In this document: piece after piece, positions 54,410-63,713 of the stretch | Layout of the letters: each line of letters opens with the position of its first letter | Position numbering within the stretch: position 1 is the first letter of the stretch | The notes under the pieces: model-generated | Database searches by the model: none | Seen by the model: the letters and a program-made list of their open reading frames with translations, nothing else | What the model was told of the DNA's origin: nothing | Assembly (NCBI GenBank): GCA_964613035.1 | Contig: CAZTFQ010000004.1 | Span: 1 to 64,000, forward strand | Origin: CAVIQK01 sp964613035 | GTDB taxonomy: Bacteria; Bacillota; Clostridia; Christensenellales; DTU072 | Length of the DNA stretch: 64,000 bases | Direction: 5' to 3' | Translations under genes and position numbers: made by a program

Positions 54410-55433
54410 TATCGTCTCCTTTTTTATTTAGCGAGTCCAAACCTTTTGCGATATACTTAAGTACGGAAGTTACTTTGCCGTAATTCATACGCTCCGGTCC
54501 TATTACGCCTGCGTGTCCCATCTCTTTACCGCCGATCTTGTATACAGCCGTAACTATGGCACAATTATCCAAACCGCCGTTCTCGTCGCGCCCGACTTTT
54601 ACCGATATTTCTATATCCTCGTCGCGGTCTATCAATGCGCCGATTTCGTTTTTCTTCTCAATCAACGCAACGAAATTCCTCGCTCCTTCTATATCGGTAT
54701 CCTCGTGCTCGATCATTTTAGAAGCGCCCTCGATTACAACGTTTTTTTCGTTATTTTCGGAATAGCGATCCAATATCGAAATTAAATTCTGATACAGCTC
54801 CTTAATCGAAGATAATTCTTTTTCCACTATCTCGTCGGGGTGTTTGATTTCATATACCGTCTTACCCGAGAAAATTTTATTGAGCAGATTGGCAGCGTCT
54901 TTGATGCCCTGTTCGCCTACGGGAGTCGACATCGTAATAACGTTGTCTCTTATTATTCCTGAATCGGTAATAATAATTATCAACGCGCTGTTTTCGTCAA
55001 GTCCGACCAACTTAATTTCTTTAATCGTAACTTTATTGATGTTTTTCAAAACGATTACGGAAGTATAATTGGTAATATCGGATATAACTTTAGCCGTACG
55101 CTTGACTACGTCTTCGACCTCTGCAAAATGCTCGTTGAAAGAGTTTTCTATAAAACTTATCTCTCCGGGAGTCAAAGGATTTTCTTCCAAAAACTCACTT
55201 ACGTACAGTTGATACGCGTCCTTAGAGGGAATGCGTCCCGCCGACGTATGAGGCTGAATCAGATATCCCATATCCTCAAGCGTCGACAATTCCGCTCGTA
55301 TCGTCGCGGAACTCACTTCTCCGAAGTGCCTTTCTTTAATTCCGCCGCTCGACACGGGTGCCGCGGTCTCGATATATTCTTCGACAACGGCTTTTAATAT
55401 TCTTTTTTTTCTCTCGGACAGCCCGGTTTTCAT
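54402..55433 (-). CDS. hrcA: heat-inducible transcription repressor HrcA
   Basis: Repressor of the class I heat-shock genes, 343 residues. An N-terminal winged helix (LSERKKRILKAVVEEYIETA, SSATIRAELSTLEDMGYL) precedes the GAF-like dimer domain, ending with GPERMNYGKV near 320. It binds the CIRCE operator at 55467-55493 in its own promoter, so the unit hrcA-grpE-dnaK-dnaJ and the genes behind it is self-regulated. Confidence 0.96.
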   Translation of the reverse strand: MKTGLSERKKRILKAVVEEYIETAAPVSSGGIKERHFGEVSSATIRAELSTLEDMGYLIQPHTSAGRIPSKDAYQLYVSEFLEENPLTPGEISFIENSFNEHFAEVEDVVKRTAKVISDITNYTSVIVLKNINKVTIKEIKLVGLDENSALIIIITDSGIIRDNVITMSTPVGEQGIKDAANLLNKIFSGKTVYEIKHPDEIVEKELSSIKELYQNLISILDRYSENNEKNVVIEGASKMIEHEDTDIEGARNFVALIEKKNEIGALIDRDEDIEISVKVGRDENGGLDNCAIVTAVYKIGGKEMGHAGVIGPERMNYGKVTSVLKYIAKGLDSLNKKGDDNG

Positions 55434-55466
55434 CTTCTACCTTCTAGCAATCTTTTTTTATAATTG

Positions 55467-55493
55467 TTAGCACTCGTATCAACTGATTGCTAA
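55467..55493 (-). promoter_or_regulatory. CIRCE operator
   Basis: TTAGCACTC-N9-GATTGCTAA, one mismatch from the consensus TTAGCACTC-N9-GAGTGCTAA. It sits immediately downstream of the -10 box of the hrcA promoter and is the binding site for HrcA. Confidence 0.93.
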
Positions 55494-55494
55494 T

Positions 55495-55523
55495 ATTATA
55501 TAATCAGTATTCCCGTTTGTCAA
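55495..55523 (-). promoter_or_regulatory. promoter of the hrcA unit
   Basis: A full-consensus minus-strand promoter: TTGACA (55523-55518), 17 bases, TATAAT (55500-55495), with the CIRCE element at the start point. Confidence 0.9.
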
Positions 55524-55563
55524 TAAAAATTCCGAAAAACATCAAAAAAATTTGTAGAAATTT

Positions 55564-56670
55564 TTATAAATTAAAAAGCTTCCTTAAAATTGCGTTTTGT
55601 ATAAGAAAATAATCTCTTTTCAGAAGAAAACAATCTCCGTCGATTTCAAAAAAACTCTCGATACCGTGCATTGTATCGGCATATCTTTCAAGCACGTCAA
55701 CCCCGTATTGTCTATATGCTTCGGACAAACTTATTCCGCGATTCAATCTAAGTCCAAGCATAACATACTCGTCGATTCCGTTGATGTAATTATCGGTTTC
55801 GTATACCGATTTATCGTTACCGGAATGTATTCCGTCTATATATTTCTTGATATCGGCTATATTATAATATCTAATTCCGTCCATATATCCGTGAGCCCCG
55901 GGACCTATTGCGATATATTCGTCGAGATTCCAATATTTAAGATTGTGCAAACTTTCTTTTCCGAGTAAGGAAAAATTACTTATTTCGTATTGCATTAAAC
56001 CGTTATTTTCCAAAACGTCTACTACGCTCGAATAGATGTCCGCAACGATGTCGTCATCTGGAAGAGATACTTTACCCTGTTCGACTTTTTTCGATAAAAC
56101 GGTACGATCTTCGAGTTTTAGCATATAACAAGAAATATGATCTACAAAAGGTATTATTTCTTCCAACGTCGTTTTTACGTCGTCTATATCCGAATCGGGA
56201 AAACCTATCATAACGTCGGCGCTTACGGAATACCCGGACTCTCGAGCTCTTATAAGAGTTTCTAGCGCTTGCGCCGCCGTATGTCTTCTTCCCATTTTTT
56301 TCAATACGTCGTTATTAGTGCTCTGCACTCCTATGCTTATACGAGACACTCCTAAATTTTTATACAGTTCCAATTCGTCAGAAACTTCGGGATTAACCTC
56401 AAGAGTAAATTCTTTAATATCGGTTTTGAAAGATTCGAATATAGCATCCGTCAAAGTTTTCAGTTGCTCGTACGACAAAATCGACGGAGTACCTCCGCCG
56501 AAATATACGGTATCTATAATTCTGTCGGAATATTTTTTTGAAACAAGTTTGATTTCTTCGACAGCCGCTGTTATATATGCATCGACAAGCGAGCGATTAC
56601 CTACGGAATAAAAATCACAATAAGTACATTTAGCCGCGCAAAACGGAACGTGAAGATATAATCCTGCCAT
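55564..56670 (-). CDS. hemW: radical SAM heme chaperone HemW-like protein
   Basis: Radical SAM protein of the HemW (HemN-like) family, 368 residues: YLHVPFCAAKCTYCDFYSVG with the cluster cysteines and the extra Cys after it, VYFGGGTPSIL, SIGVQSTNNDVLKKMGR, MIGFPDSD, and a HemN C-terminal domain. HemW hands heme to respiratory proteins rather than oxidising coproporphyrinogen. It shares one base with lepA, its usual neighbour in Firmicutes. Confidence 0.93.
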   Translation of the reverse strand: MAGLYLHVPFCAAKCTYCDFYSVGNRSLVDAYITAAVEEIKLVSKKYSDRIIDTVYFGGGTPSILSYEQLKTLTDAIFESFKTDIKEFTLEVNPEVSDELELYKNLGVSRISIGVQSTNNDVLKKMGRRHTAAQALETLIRARESGYSVSADVMIGFPDSDIDDVKTTLEEIIPFVDHISCYMLKLEDRTVLSKKVEQGKVSLPDDDIVADIYSSVVDVLENNGLMQYEISNFSLLGKESLHNLKYWNLDEYIAIGPGAHGYMDGIRYYNIADIKKYIDGIHSGNDKSVYETDNYINGIDEYVMLGLRLNRGISLSEAYRQYGVDVLERYADTMHGIESFFEIDGDCFLLKRDYFLIQNAILRKLFNL

Positions 56671-58472
56671 TATTTATCGATACGGAGTATAGACATAAAC
56701 GCTTCCGAAGGTATCTCTACGCTACCTACCTGACGCATACGCTTCTTGCCTTCTTTTTGTTTTTCGAGAAGTTTTTTCTTACGAGTAATATCTCCTCCGT
56801 AACACTTGGCGAGGACGTCTTTTCTGAGAGCTTTAACAGTCTCTCGCGCGATTATCTTTCCGCCGATACACGCCTGTATGGGTATCTCAAACATTTGTCT
56901 CGGGATGACGTCTTTTAGTTTTTCGGCGATTCCCCTACCTCTGGCATATGCTTGATCGCGATGCACGATAAGAGACAACGCGTCGCAAATATCGCCGTTA
57001 AGCATCATATCCAACTTGACTAAAGCGTCCGCTTGATATCCGGCAAAGTCATAATCGAGACTGGCGTAGCCGCGTGTTCTGGATTTAAGATTGTCAAAGA
57101 AATCATAGATAATTTCAGAAAGCGGAATTATATAATCCAACCTACACCTTGAAGTATCCAAATATGTAAGATTTTTATAAACGCCTCTCTTATTCTGACA
57201 TAACTCCATAATGGCTCCGACGTATTCCGGAGGCGTGAAAATCTGCGCATTGACGATAGGCTCTTCTATCCTGTCTATCTCTGCAGGATTAGGAAGAGAA
57301 CTGGGGTTGTCTACCATGAGAATTTCCCCGTTGGTCTTAACCACTCTGTACGAGACGCTCGGTGCGGTGGTAACCAAATCTAAATCGAATTCTCTTTCAA
57401 GACGCTCTTCAATGATTTCCATATGAAGAAGACCTAAAAATCCGCAACGGAAACCGAATCCCAAAGCGCCCGAAGTCTCCATTTCGAATTCAAGAGCCGC
57501 ATCGTTGAGTTGAAGTTTTTCGAGAGCGTCCCTTAAATCGTTATATTTAGAACCGTCGGCAGGATATATACCGGCAAACACCATCGAGCTGACTTTCTTG
57601 TATCCTTTAAGCGGCTCCTCCGTAGGATTATCCGCAAGAGTTATAGTATCGCCGACAGCCGTATCTCTGACGTTTTTTATGCTAGCCGTAACGTAACCGA
57701 CGTCGCCTGCCGATAATTCCGCACGCGGTTGCATCTGAGGCGAAAAGACTCCGACTTCGGTTACCTCGAATTCTTTCCCAGTCGACATCATTTTGATTTT
57801 ATCGCCGGCTTTAATCTTGCCGTCCACTATTCTGACGTTACAAATGGCACCTTTATAATTATCGTACAAGCTGTCGAAAATCAATGCCTTAAGAGGTAGA
57901 TTTTCATCGCCGGACGGAGCCGGAAGACGTTCTATCACCTGTTCTATCACCTGCTCGATATTGATACCTTCCTTAGCGCTAATCAAAGGAGCCTCGGATG
58001 CTTCTATACCTATTACGTCTTCTATTTCCTGTCGGACCAATTCGGGTTCGGCAGACGGTAAATCTATTTTATTGATTACGGGAAGTATCTCCAAGTCGTT
58101 ATCTACGGCAAGATACACGTTGGTTAACGTTTGAGCTTCCACGCCTTGCGTCGCATCGACTATTAAAATAGCGCCTTCGCACGCGGCAAGACTCCTAGAG
58201 ACTTCATATGTAAAGTCAACGTGTCCCGGAGTATCTATGAGATTAAGAGTGTAGCGTTTTCCTTTATGGTCGTAATGCATGGTAACGGGAGTGAGTTTTA
58301 TCGTTATGCCTCGCTCTCGTTCTATATCCATACTGTCGAGCAATTGAGCTTTCATATCTCTGTCGGCTACTTGACCCGTTTTCTGTATGATACGGTCGGC
58401 AAGCGTCGACTTGCCGTGATCGATATGAGCTACTATGCAAAAATTTCGAATGAGACTCTGTCTATTATCCAT
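56670..58472 (-). CDS. lepA: elongation factor 4 (LepA)
   Basis: Ribosome-associated GTPase, 600 residues. G1 AHIDHGKSTLADRI, G2 RERGITIK, G3 DTPGHVDF, G4 NKIDLPSA are all present, followed by EF-G-like domains and the LepA-specific C-terminal domain (SVEIPSEAF near the end). I chose ATG 58472 (MDNRQSLIRN), the typical family start; an in-frame TTG at 58508 has no ribosome site. No clear Shine-Dalgarno is visible for either. Confidence 0.95.
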   Translation of the reverse strand: MDNRQSLIRNFCIVAHIDHGKSTLADRIIQKTGQVADRDMKAQLLDSMDIERERGITIKLTPVTMHYDHKGKRYTLNLIDTPGHVDFTYEVSRSLAACEGAILIVDATQGVEAQTLTNVYLAVDNDLEILPVINKIDLPSAEPELVRQEIEDVIGIEASEAPLISAKEGINIEQVIEQVIERLPAPSGDENLPLKALIFDSLYDNYKGAICNVRIVDGKIKAGDKIKMMSTGKEFEVTEVGVFSPQMQPRAELSAGDVGYVTASIKNVRDTAVGDTITLADNPTEEPLKGYKKVSSMVFAGIYPADGSKYNDLRDALEKLQLNDAALEFEMETSGALGFGFRCGFLGLLHMEIIEERLEREFDLDLVTTAPSVSYRVVKTNGEILMVDNPSSLPNPAEIDRIEEPIVNAQIFTPPEYVGAIMELCQNKRGVYKNLTYLDTSRCRLDYIIPLSEIIYDFFDNLKSRTRGYASLDYDFAGYQADALVKLDMMLNGDICDALSLIVHRDQAYARGRGIAEKLKDVIPRQMFEIPIQACIGGKIIARETVKALRKDVLAKCYGGDITRKKKLLEKQKEGKKRMRQVGSVEIPSEAFMSILRIDK

Positions 58473-58522
58473 ATTTTTTATTATAAGAAAAATAACTATT
58501 TTTAGCAAGGATAAAAATAACG

Positions 58523-58551
58523 TTTACCTAATCAAAAAATAATGTTACAAT
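58523..58551 (+). promoter_or_regulatory. promoter of the LUD gene
   Basis: TTTACC (58523-58528), 17 bases, TACAAT (58546-58551), just upstream of GAGGTG and ATG 58568. Divergent from lepA. Confidence 0.5.
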
Positions 58552-58567
58552 AATTGTCGAGGTGTAT

Positions 58568-59164
58568 ATGGAAAAATTATTAAAAAATCTTAAATCAAGA
58601 GGCTTCGAGCCCTACTACGTCAACGATTGCGAAGAAGCCAAAAAGCTCATATCGGATCTCGTGCCCAAGGGATCTTCTATAGGTTTCGGCGGTAGCGTAA
58701 CCGTGACGGAAATGGGACTTCTCCCCTATCTTAGCGAACTCGGTTACGTACTGTATCACAGAAGTCTCCCCGACTATACGGCGGAAGACGTATATACTCT
58801 CAGCCATACAGCCGACTGGTTTTGCTCGAGTACCAACGCTCTGTGCGAATCCGGCGATCTTGTCAACATCGACGGAAGAGCCAATCGCGTAGCGGAAATG
58901 CTCTACGGACCTAAAAACATATTGATAGTCTGCGGTGTAAACAAAATCGTTAAGACTATCGACGAAGGTATCTATCGCACAAGAAACGTCGCTTCTCCTA
59001 AAAACTGCGTTAAACTGGGCAAAAAAACTCCTTGCGCTGTTACCGGGAAATGTATGAATTGCAACAGTCCGGATACTATCTGTAAAGCAACCGTAATACA
59101 ACATCATCCGACCAGCGGAAAAAGAGTCTGCATAGTAATTATCAACGAAAATTTAGGCTTCTGA
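58568..59164 (+). CDS. LUD domain protein (LutC/YkgG-like)
   Basis: A 198-residue single-domain LUD (DUF162) protein, related to the LutC part of lactate-utilisation complexes. GFGGSVTVTEMGLLPYL near 40, SSTNALCESGDLVNIDGRAN near 95 and ILIVCGVNKIV near 120 are typical. The C-terminal region has a Cys group (CVKLGKKTPCAVTGKCMNC...C). No LutA/LutB partners are adjacent, so lactate oxidation cannot be claimed. ATG 58568 follows GAGGTG; a GTG two codons upstream is less likely. It stands alone with its own terminator. Confidence 0.88.
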   Translation: MEKLLKNLKSRGFEPYYVNDCEEAKKLISDLVPKGSSIGFGGSVTVTEMGLLPYLSELGYVLYHRSLPDYTAEDVYTLSHTADWFCSSTNALCESGDLVNIDGRANRVAEMLYGPKNILIVCGVNKIVKTIDEGIYRTRNVASPKNCVKLGKKTPCAVTGKCMNCNSPDTICKATVIQHHPTSGKRVCIVIINENLGF

Positions 59165-59217
59165 TAAATATCTTATACTACTAAATGTATTTGAAAATAC
59201 AATTCGTCCCGTTATGA

Positions 59218-59248
59218 AAAAAAGCGAGAAATTTTCTCGCCTTTTTTC
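59218..59248. terminator. bidirectional terminator between the LUD and GH127 genes
   Basis: GCGAGAA (59224-59230) pairs with TTCTCGC (59234-59240). An A run precedes and a T run follows, so both convergent genes can end here. Confidence 0.88.
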
Positions 59249-59270
59249 TTAGATAATTCCTATCGTTTAT

Positions 59271-62200
59271 TTATTTTTTACGCTTTTTAGCAATTAATAT
59301 TGCCGCAGCAACTATACTGCCTATCAGCGCCGCGCCCGCTACCGACAATCCTACAATCAATCCGACGTTATCGGAGTCGGAATCCGTGGGGTCGGAGTCG
59401 ATTGAACCGTTCGGACCGGCGGGGACGTTAGAACCGCTCGAAGATCCCGTTGCGGGTATTACTCTCGTCTCTTTTGTGCCGCAATCGCAAATTCTTTCCT
59501 CTTCGCCGTCGGTGGTTTCGGTAGCTTCGACTGTCGTATGCCAATCCCCGAATGCGTGTGCCGTCGAGTTAATTTTATCACCGCACGAGCAACCGTCGAA
59601 GTGACCGTCGTCGTCAAAAGACGGTGTATATTCGTGAACGTGTTTTGACATATAAACGTTGACGCTCGTCTCGTCTCTATAAGCTCTCGCATAAAACGGT
59701 ATTGCCGTAAAAGTAAACGGAATTTCGGTTTCTCCGTGAACAATAACGGCAGGGATTTCAAGTGCTTTCACGTTGGTTTTAGAAACCGTTTTGTCGACGA
59801 CGTTGATTTCCGCATCCGTAACCAATTGCAATTTCTTGACAACGTTAACACCCAGATACATATTGTCTATACCTTCCGCACAATAAATCATAGCTCCGCG
59901 ACGGAGATATACTTTATCCGCGTTCTCGGTTACGTTTTCGTCGGCTTCGATAATTTGTGGAGTCATATCCGCCTGAATCTTTATACAATCACCGTCACTA
60001 AATGTCTCGGATATAATCGCATAACCTTTTTCGACTTTATAATTGACAGATCTATTATTAAGAGTGATTGTGGTGTCGTTTGACCAAGAAGGCAGTCTGA
60101 GTCTCAGCGAGCGCAGATTACCGGCTCCTTCCGTAATGACTATTTGAGCCGTGCCGCCATTAGCCCAGTCGGATGTCTGAGTAAGAGTAACTTTACCGCC
60201 CTCTAAATTGATGTTGGCAACGGATCCGACATATTGATTGACGAAAATTTCATCCGCAGAATAATAATAGAGATACGAGACGAGATTGCCGTAAGTCATT
60301 ATGTTCATTTTCGTACAGCACGGAACGGGATGCCAGTCCCAACGCGATTCAGACGTCGAAGAAGGTTGATTTCTATAAAAGAAAGTCTTTCCGTCTTCGC
60401 CTACTCCTCCTAGCAACGTATTGTACATTTCGAGTTCTACCACGTCGGCAAATTCTGAATCGGCTAAAGCCATTGCCATAGAGTTACAAAAACGCATCAT
60501 ATATCCCGCAGTACAAGTTTCGCAATACGCGGTATCGTTGGGCAGAACGTAGTCTCCGCCATATGCTTCGTTGACTTCGGTAGCACCTGTTCCGCCGGTT
60601 ACGTACATTTGCTTGTCAAAAACGTTGCGAGCCAGAGTATAAGCGGCTTGAGCGTAAGAAACGTCACCGCTTAATCTATACACCTCTGCAAGAGACGTCA
60701 TATAGCAATTGGCTGAACCAGCATGCGCTCCGGTCGGAGATTCTTTTTCGTAATATTTTGCATCGTCGAGCGAATATGCTCCGTAATTTATATTGTTGAC
60801 ACGACCGGTTTTGTCGCCGTGACTTTTGATAAGATGTTCAGCAAGCATCAGATATCTTGCTTCGTTGATATCGAGATCAACAAGCAATTCATCGCTCTTA
60901 ACTTCCGGATACTTGACAAAGAACTGATACATCGTAGTTAAACCGAGTTGTGCGAAATTATATACGGAAATCATTGAACGGTTCTGATCCATAGAATATC
61001 TTGCCGCGCATTCCGCGAATCTGACCGCCGCGCGCAAAAGATTGGTCTTCCCTGTAGCGAGATAGTATTCTACTCCTGCTTCGCAAAGAGCGCCCATCTG
61101 GTCAAGGTCGAACGTGGTGATTTGTCCGGAATACTTAGACGTGACGCCTGCCACCGGATCGTCGAATCGGCAACCGTCCGTATTGAGAATATTATATATT
61201 CCGAAGTATCCGTCATCCATAGTCTCTGCCGCCGCACAGACTATATCGACGTATCCGTCTATTTGCTTTTGGAATGCCGCATCGGGATATTGTCTGAGCA
61301 AACGTTCCGCACCGGCTATTACGGTGTAATAGTCTGCCGCATAGAAATCGTTGGTCCCGACATATCCGCCGGTATTACGCTCTCCTGCCGCTATTTTTTT
61401 ATAATTGGCAAGACCTCCGTTTTGTTCGTCGTATTGCTCGAGAACGTATTTTGCCGTTACTGTGGCATATTTCGAAAGAATCGGCGACCAAAATTCATCC
61501 GTAATCGTCACCTCTCCTATTTCCGTGTTCTTGAGTTCGTTGTAATTAACAGGCGAATATAAATAATTGATTCTATACATAATAGTTTCTCCGTCAGGCG
61601 TGCTTGAAGTTATGAATGTCGTACCGGGAATGGTTGTAGCGGCTTCTACTACGACTTCCGTGTCGGGATGAATGCTTTTTGTAGAAACAACCGGGATATC
61701 GTCGGTCAGTTCCTGCAAAATAATATAATAATCAGTTTTTGTCGGCGCGAATCCGACAATTTCCGTATCGTCGATTTTTACGCTCGACAAATAAGGATTC
61801 TTCGTCTTGATAGTAGTCACCAATTCGTCTTGGGACAGACTTCTCGAATATATACTCACTTCGTCTATCAATCCTACGAAAGAACTTTCCCAATCGTAAC
61901 TTTTGCCGATGCGATTGAATGCGGTATTCCAGAGGTCTGAAGCGTCATAACCGATATCGTATTCCTCATAAATGAGCGCACCGTCAAGATAGAGTTTGAG
62001 AGCATTTTCGTCGAAGGTCATCGATATCGTCACCCATTCATCGAGAGGCAAGGAAACAGAAGTATCGAAATAGTCATAAGGCTCGTTTCCGTATATACCG
62101 AGCGCACTGATTCCGGGTTCGAATCTTATGGCAAGATCGTCGTTCAAATGTATTCCGCTACAAAAATCTATAAGATGCGTAAACACTGCCGGAGCGGTGT

Positions 62201-63333
62201 CGGTCTTTATCGTACAATTTACGGTCATCCCCTGATTGCCTAACACGATGGCATAAGGCATTTTAAGATAAGACGTTCCGTCGAATTTAGCGGCTTTTAC
62301 ATCGCCGTCGGACACTTGTTCTATCGTAGTCTCGAGACCGTCTTCGTCGGTACCGTTGATGATTTCGGCGTCATTATCGTATCCGCTGGAATCTTTACCG
62401 AGATTTTCGGCATCGTCAAAAGTATAATGTACGTAGAGAAAATCGTCCGGAACGAAATCGTTAACCTCGGCAATCTCTCCGTCGGTGAGTACTTTATCGT
62501 AAATTCTCAAATCATCCATTAAACCGTTGTAGCTGGAACCGCCGTAAGTATCTCCGCCGATATATGCGACCGTCGCGCCGATAGAAGCGGGCGTACCTAC
62601 GCCGCTTTGCTGTGCGGCTAACTGTCCGTTAACGTATATTTTCATATATCCGTTGCCGAACGTAAAAGCCACGTGATGCCAGCGACAAGACTGAGCTACC
62701 GCATTACCGACTTCCGGACCGTTATTATTGGATTTAGCTTGAAGTGTAGGGAAAAATTTATAACTTTCACTCGCTCCGTGATAAAAACCTTCATACCCCC
62801 ACCATGCGCGAGGACTGTTACAAATCAGTTCAAAATCGGCACCGTTGGTTTGGTTTACGAAATAAAACAGAGGAGTGTATTCCGACTGAGCGGCTCTGTC
62901 GAATTTTAACCATGCCATGATTGTCATTTCTTCGACATCGGCAAGGATTTGCGGAATCCACATATAGCTTTCGCCGTTGAGGTGATTGGTACTGTCGAAA
63001 TAAGCCGAGCCTTGACCTCTGACAGAGTCGGAGTTATACGCCATCTTACCTCCGGCGGCGCCGTTATTGTTGTTTCCGCTGACGTCTCTGGCAATATTAG
63101 CCGCATCTTCAAAATCATAATGCGCTTTCAAATGTTCTGCCAGCGTGTCGTTGTTCTCCGCGTTTTCGCCTGTATCGGCGCTTTCTGCGTTAGCTGTTAA
63201 AGTACCCCCCCCCGAAAATTTGTTGGGGAAGCCACGGACTTAAAACTGACGCTAACGTTTGTGCAAAAAGTATCGCCACAAGCATTACGGGAATCAGTCT
63301 GCTTTTGGAAAGTTTTTCAAAAAAACTTCTCAT
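59271..63333 (-). CDS. surface GH127-type beta-L-arabinofuranosidase-like protein with LamG domains; frame broken at a G9 tract
   Basis: From ATG 63333 (AAAGGAGGT just upstream) a signal peptide begins (MRSFFEKLSKSRLIPVM, then a hydrophobic core). After residue 43 the frame meets nine G's and stops at residue 47. With eight G's the frame continues for 1353 residues. Domains then are: signal peptide to ~50; two LamG/concanavalin-like domains (~68-295 and ~298-520); a cadherin-like beta-sandwich (~525-610); a GH127/DUF1680 catalytic region (~610-1215) with likely zinc-site residues in AYCETCTAGYMM and HPVPCCTKMN; a Cys/His surface repeat; a Ser/Asp linker; and a membrane span with KKRKK tail. 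The substrate is probably an arabinan-type glycan. It is either phase-variable, a pseudogene, or a base-calling error. Confidence 0.85.
63205..63213. repeat. mononucleotide tract C9 (G9 on the coding strand) in the GH127 gene
   Basis: Nine consecutive C on the plus strand, inside the region coding for the end of the signal peptide. With nine bases the reading frame stops after 47 codons; with eight it continues through the whole protein. Tracts of this kind change length by slippage. Confidence 0.9.
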
Positions 63334-63386
63334 GAATTACCTCCTTTGTTATCGTTTTTTCAAGTATTATAATACCCGACCATTTA

Positions 63387-63416
63387 ATTATAATTTAATT
63401 CACACTTAAATTGCAA
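63387..63416 (-). promoter_or_regulatory. promoter of the GH127 gene
   Basis: Minus strand TTGCAA (63416-63411), 18 bases, TATAAT (63392-63387). A 12-base perfect palindrome GTATTATAATAC (63364-63375) lies just downstream and could be an operator. Confidence 0.6.
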
Positions 63417-63446
63417 TCCCGATTTTCAAAAGTGGCATTCACCGAC

Positions 63447-63476
63447 ATTATACTTCGTAAAATGTCGAAGTATAAT
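63447..63476. repeat. 11 bp perfect inverted repeat with 8-base spacer
   Basis: ATTATACTTCG (63447-63457), spacer TAAAATGT, CGAAGTATAAT (63466-63476). A second overlapping pairing CGACAT/ATGTCG (63443-63448 with 63462-63467) is possible, so the region can fold in two ways. It lies about 30 bases upstream of the GH127 -35 box. On the plus strand five T's follow. Function not known. Confidence 0.7.
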
Positions 63477-63512
63477 TTTTGGTAAAAGTCCGTATAAGCA
63501 TAAAAGCATAAA

Positions 63513-63542
63513 ATTAAAAGCGTGCAATCGCACGCTTTTAAT
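63513..63542 (-). terminator. terminator of the small membrane peptide gene
   Basis: Perfect 13 bp stem ATTAAAAGCGTGC / GCACGCTTTTAAT around a four-base loop. It overlaps the stop codon of the 37-residue gene and ends the minus-strand transcript before the GH127 promoter. Confidence 0.88.
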
Positions 63543-63651
63543 CAATCCAATTTTTGATTTTGTTTCTCAACTTCGTTTCTTTCGCGACCATTACGGCGGC
63601 GGCTATCGCGCCTACGGTTACTCCGGAAATAAACGATATTTTTTTCATCAT
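63538..63651 (-). CDS. 37-residue single-span membrane peptide
   Basis: Encodes a peptide starting MMKKISFISGVTVGAIAAAV and ending KIKNWID, with one short Gly/Ala-rich span (about 7-23) followed by basic residues. AGGAGGAAGCTT directly precedes ATG 63651 and a strong terminator overlaps its stop codon, which both support a real gene. The layout resembles small YtxH-like peptides, but I do not recognise a family. It lies 62 bases after the iscU/nifU-like gene. Confidence 0.75.
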   Translation of the reverse strand: MMKKISFISGVTVGAIAAAVMVAKETKLRNKIKNWID

Positions 63652-63713
63652 AAGCTTCCTCCTAAAATTATTATGTACAATTCAAGAAAAAGCCTTCAGT
63701 AAAAATAAGGGAA

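Noticed and set aside
58568..59164. Lactate utilisation operon
   Set aside because: Only a lone LUD protein is present; no LutA or LutB homologues are adjacent.
63108..63131. TTG at 63131 as the start of the GH127 protein
   Set aside because: No ribosome site precedes it and it would lack a signal peptide on a membrane-anchored surface enzyme. ATG 63333 with AAAGGAGGT and a promoter is far better, at the cost of one frameshift.
63447..63476. loxP or dif site
   Set aside because: Arm sequences do not match loxP or the Firmicutes dif consensus; only the arm-spacer layout is similar, and no recombinase gene is in the window.
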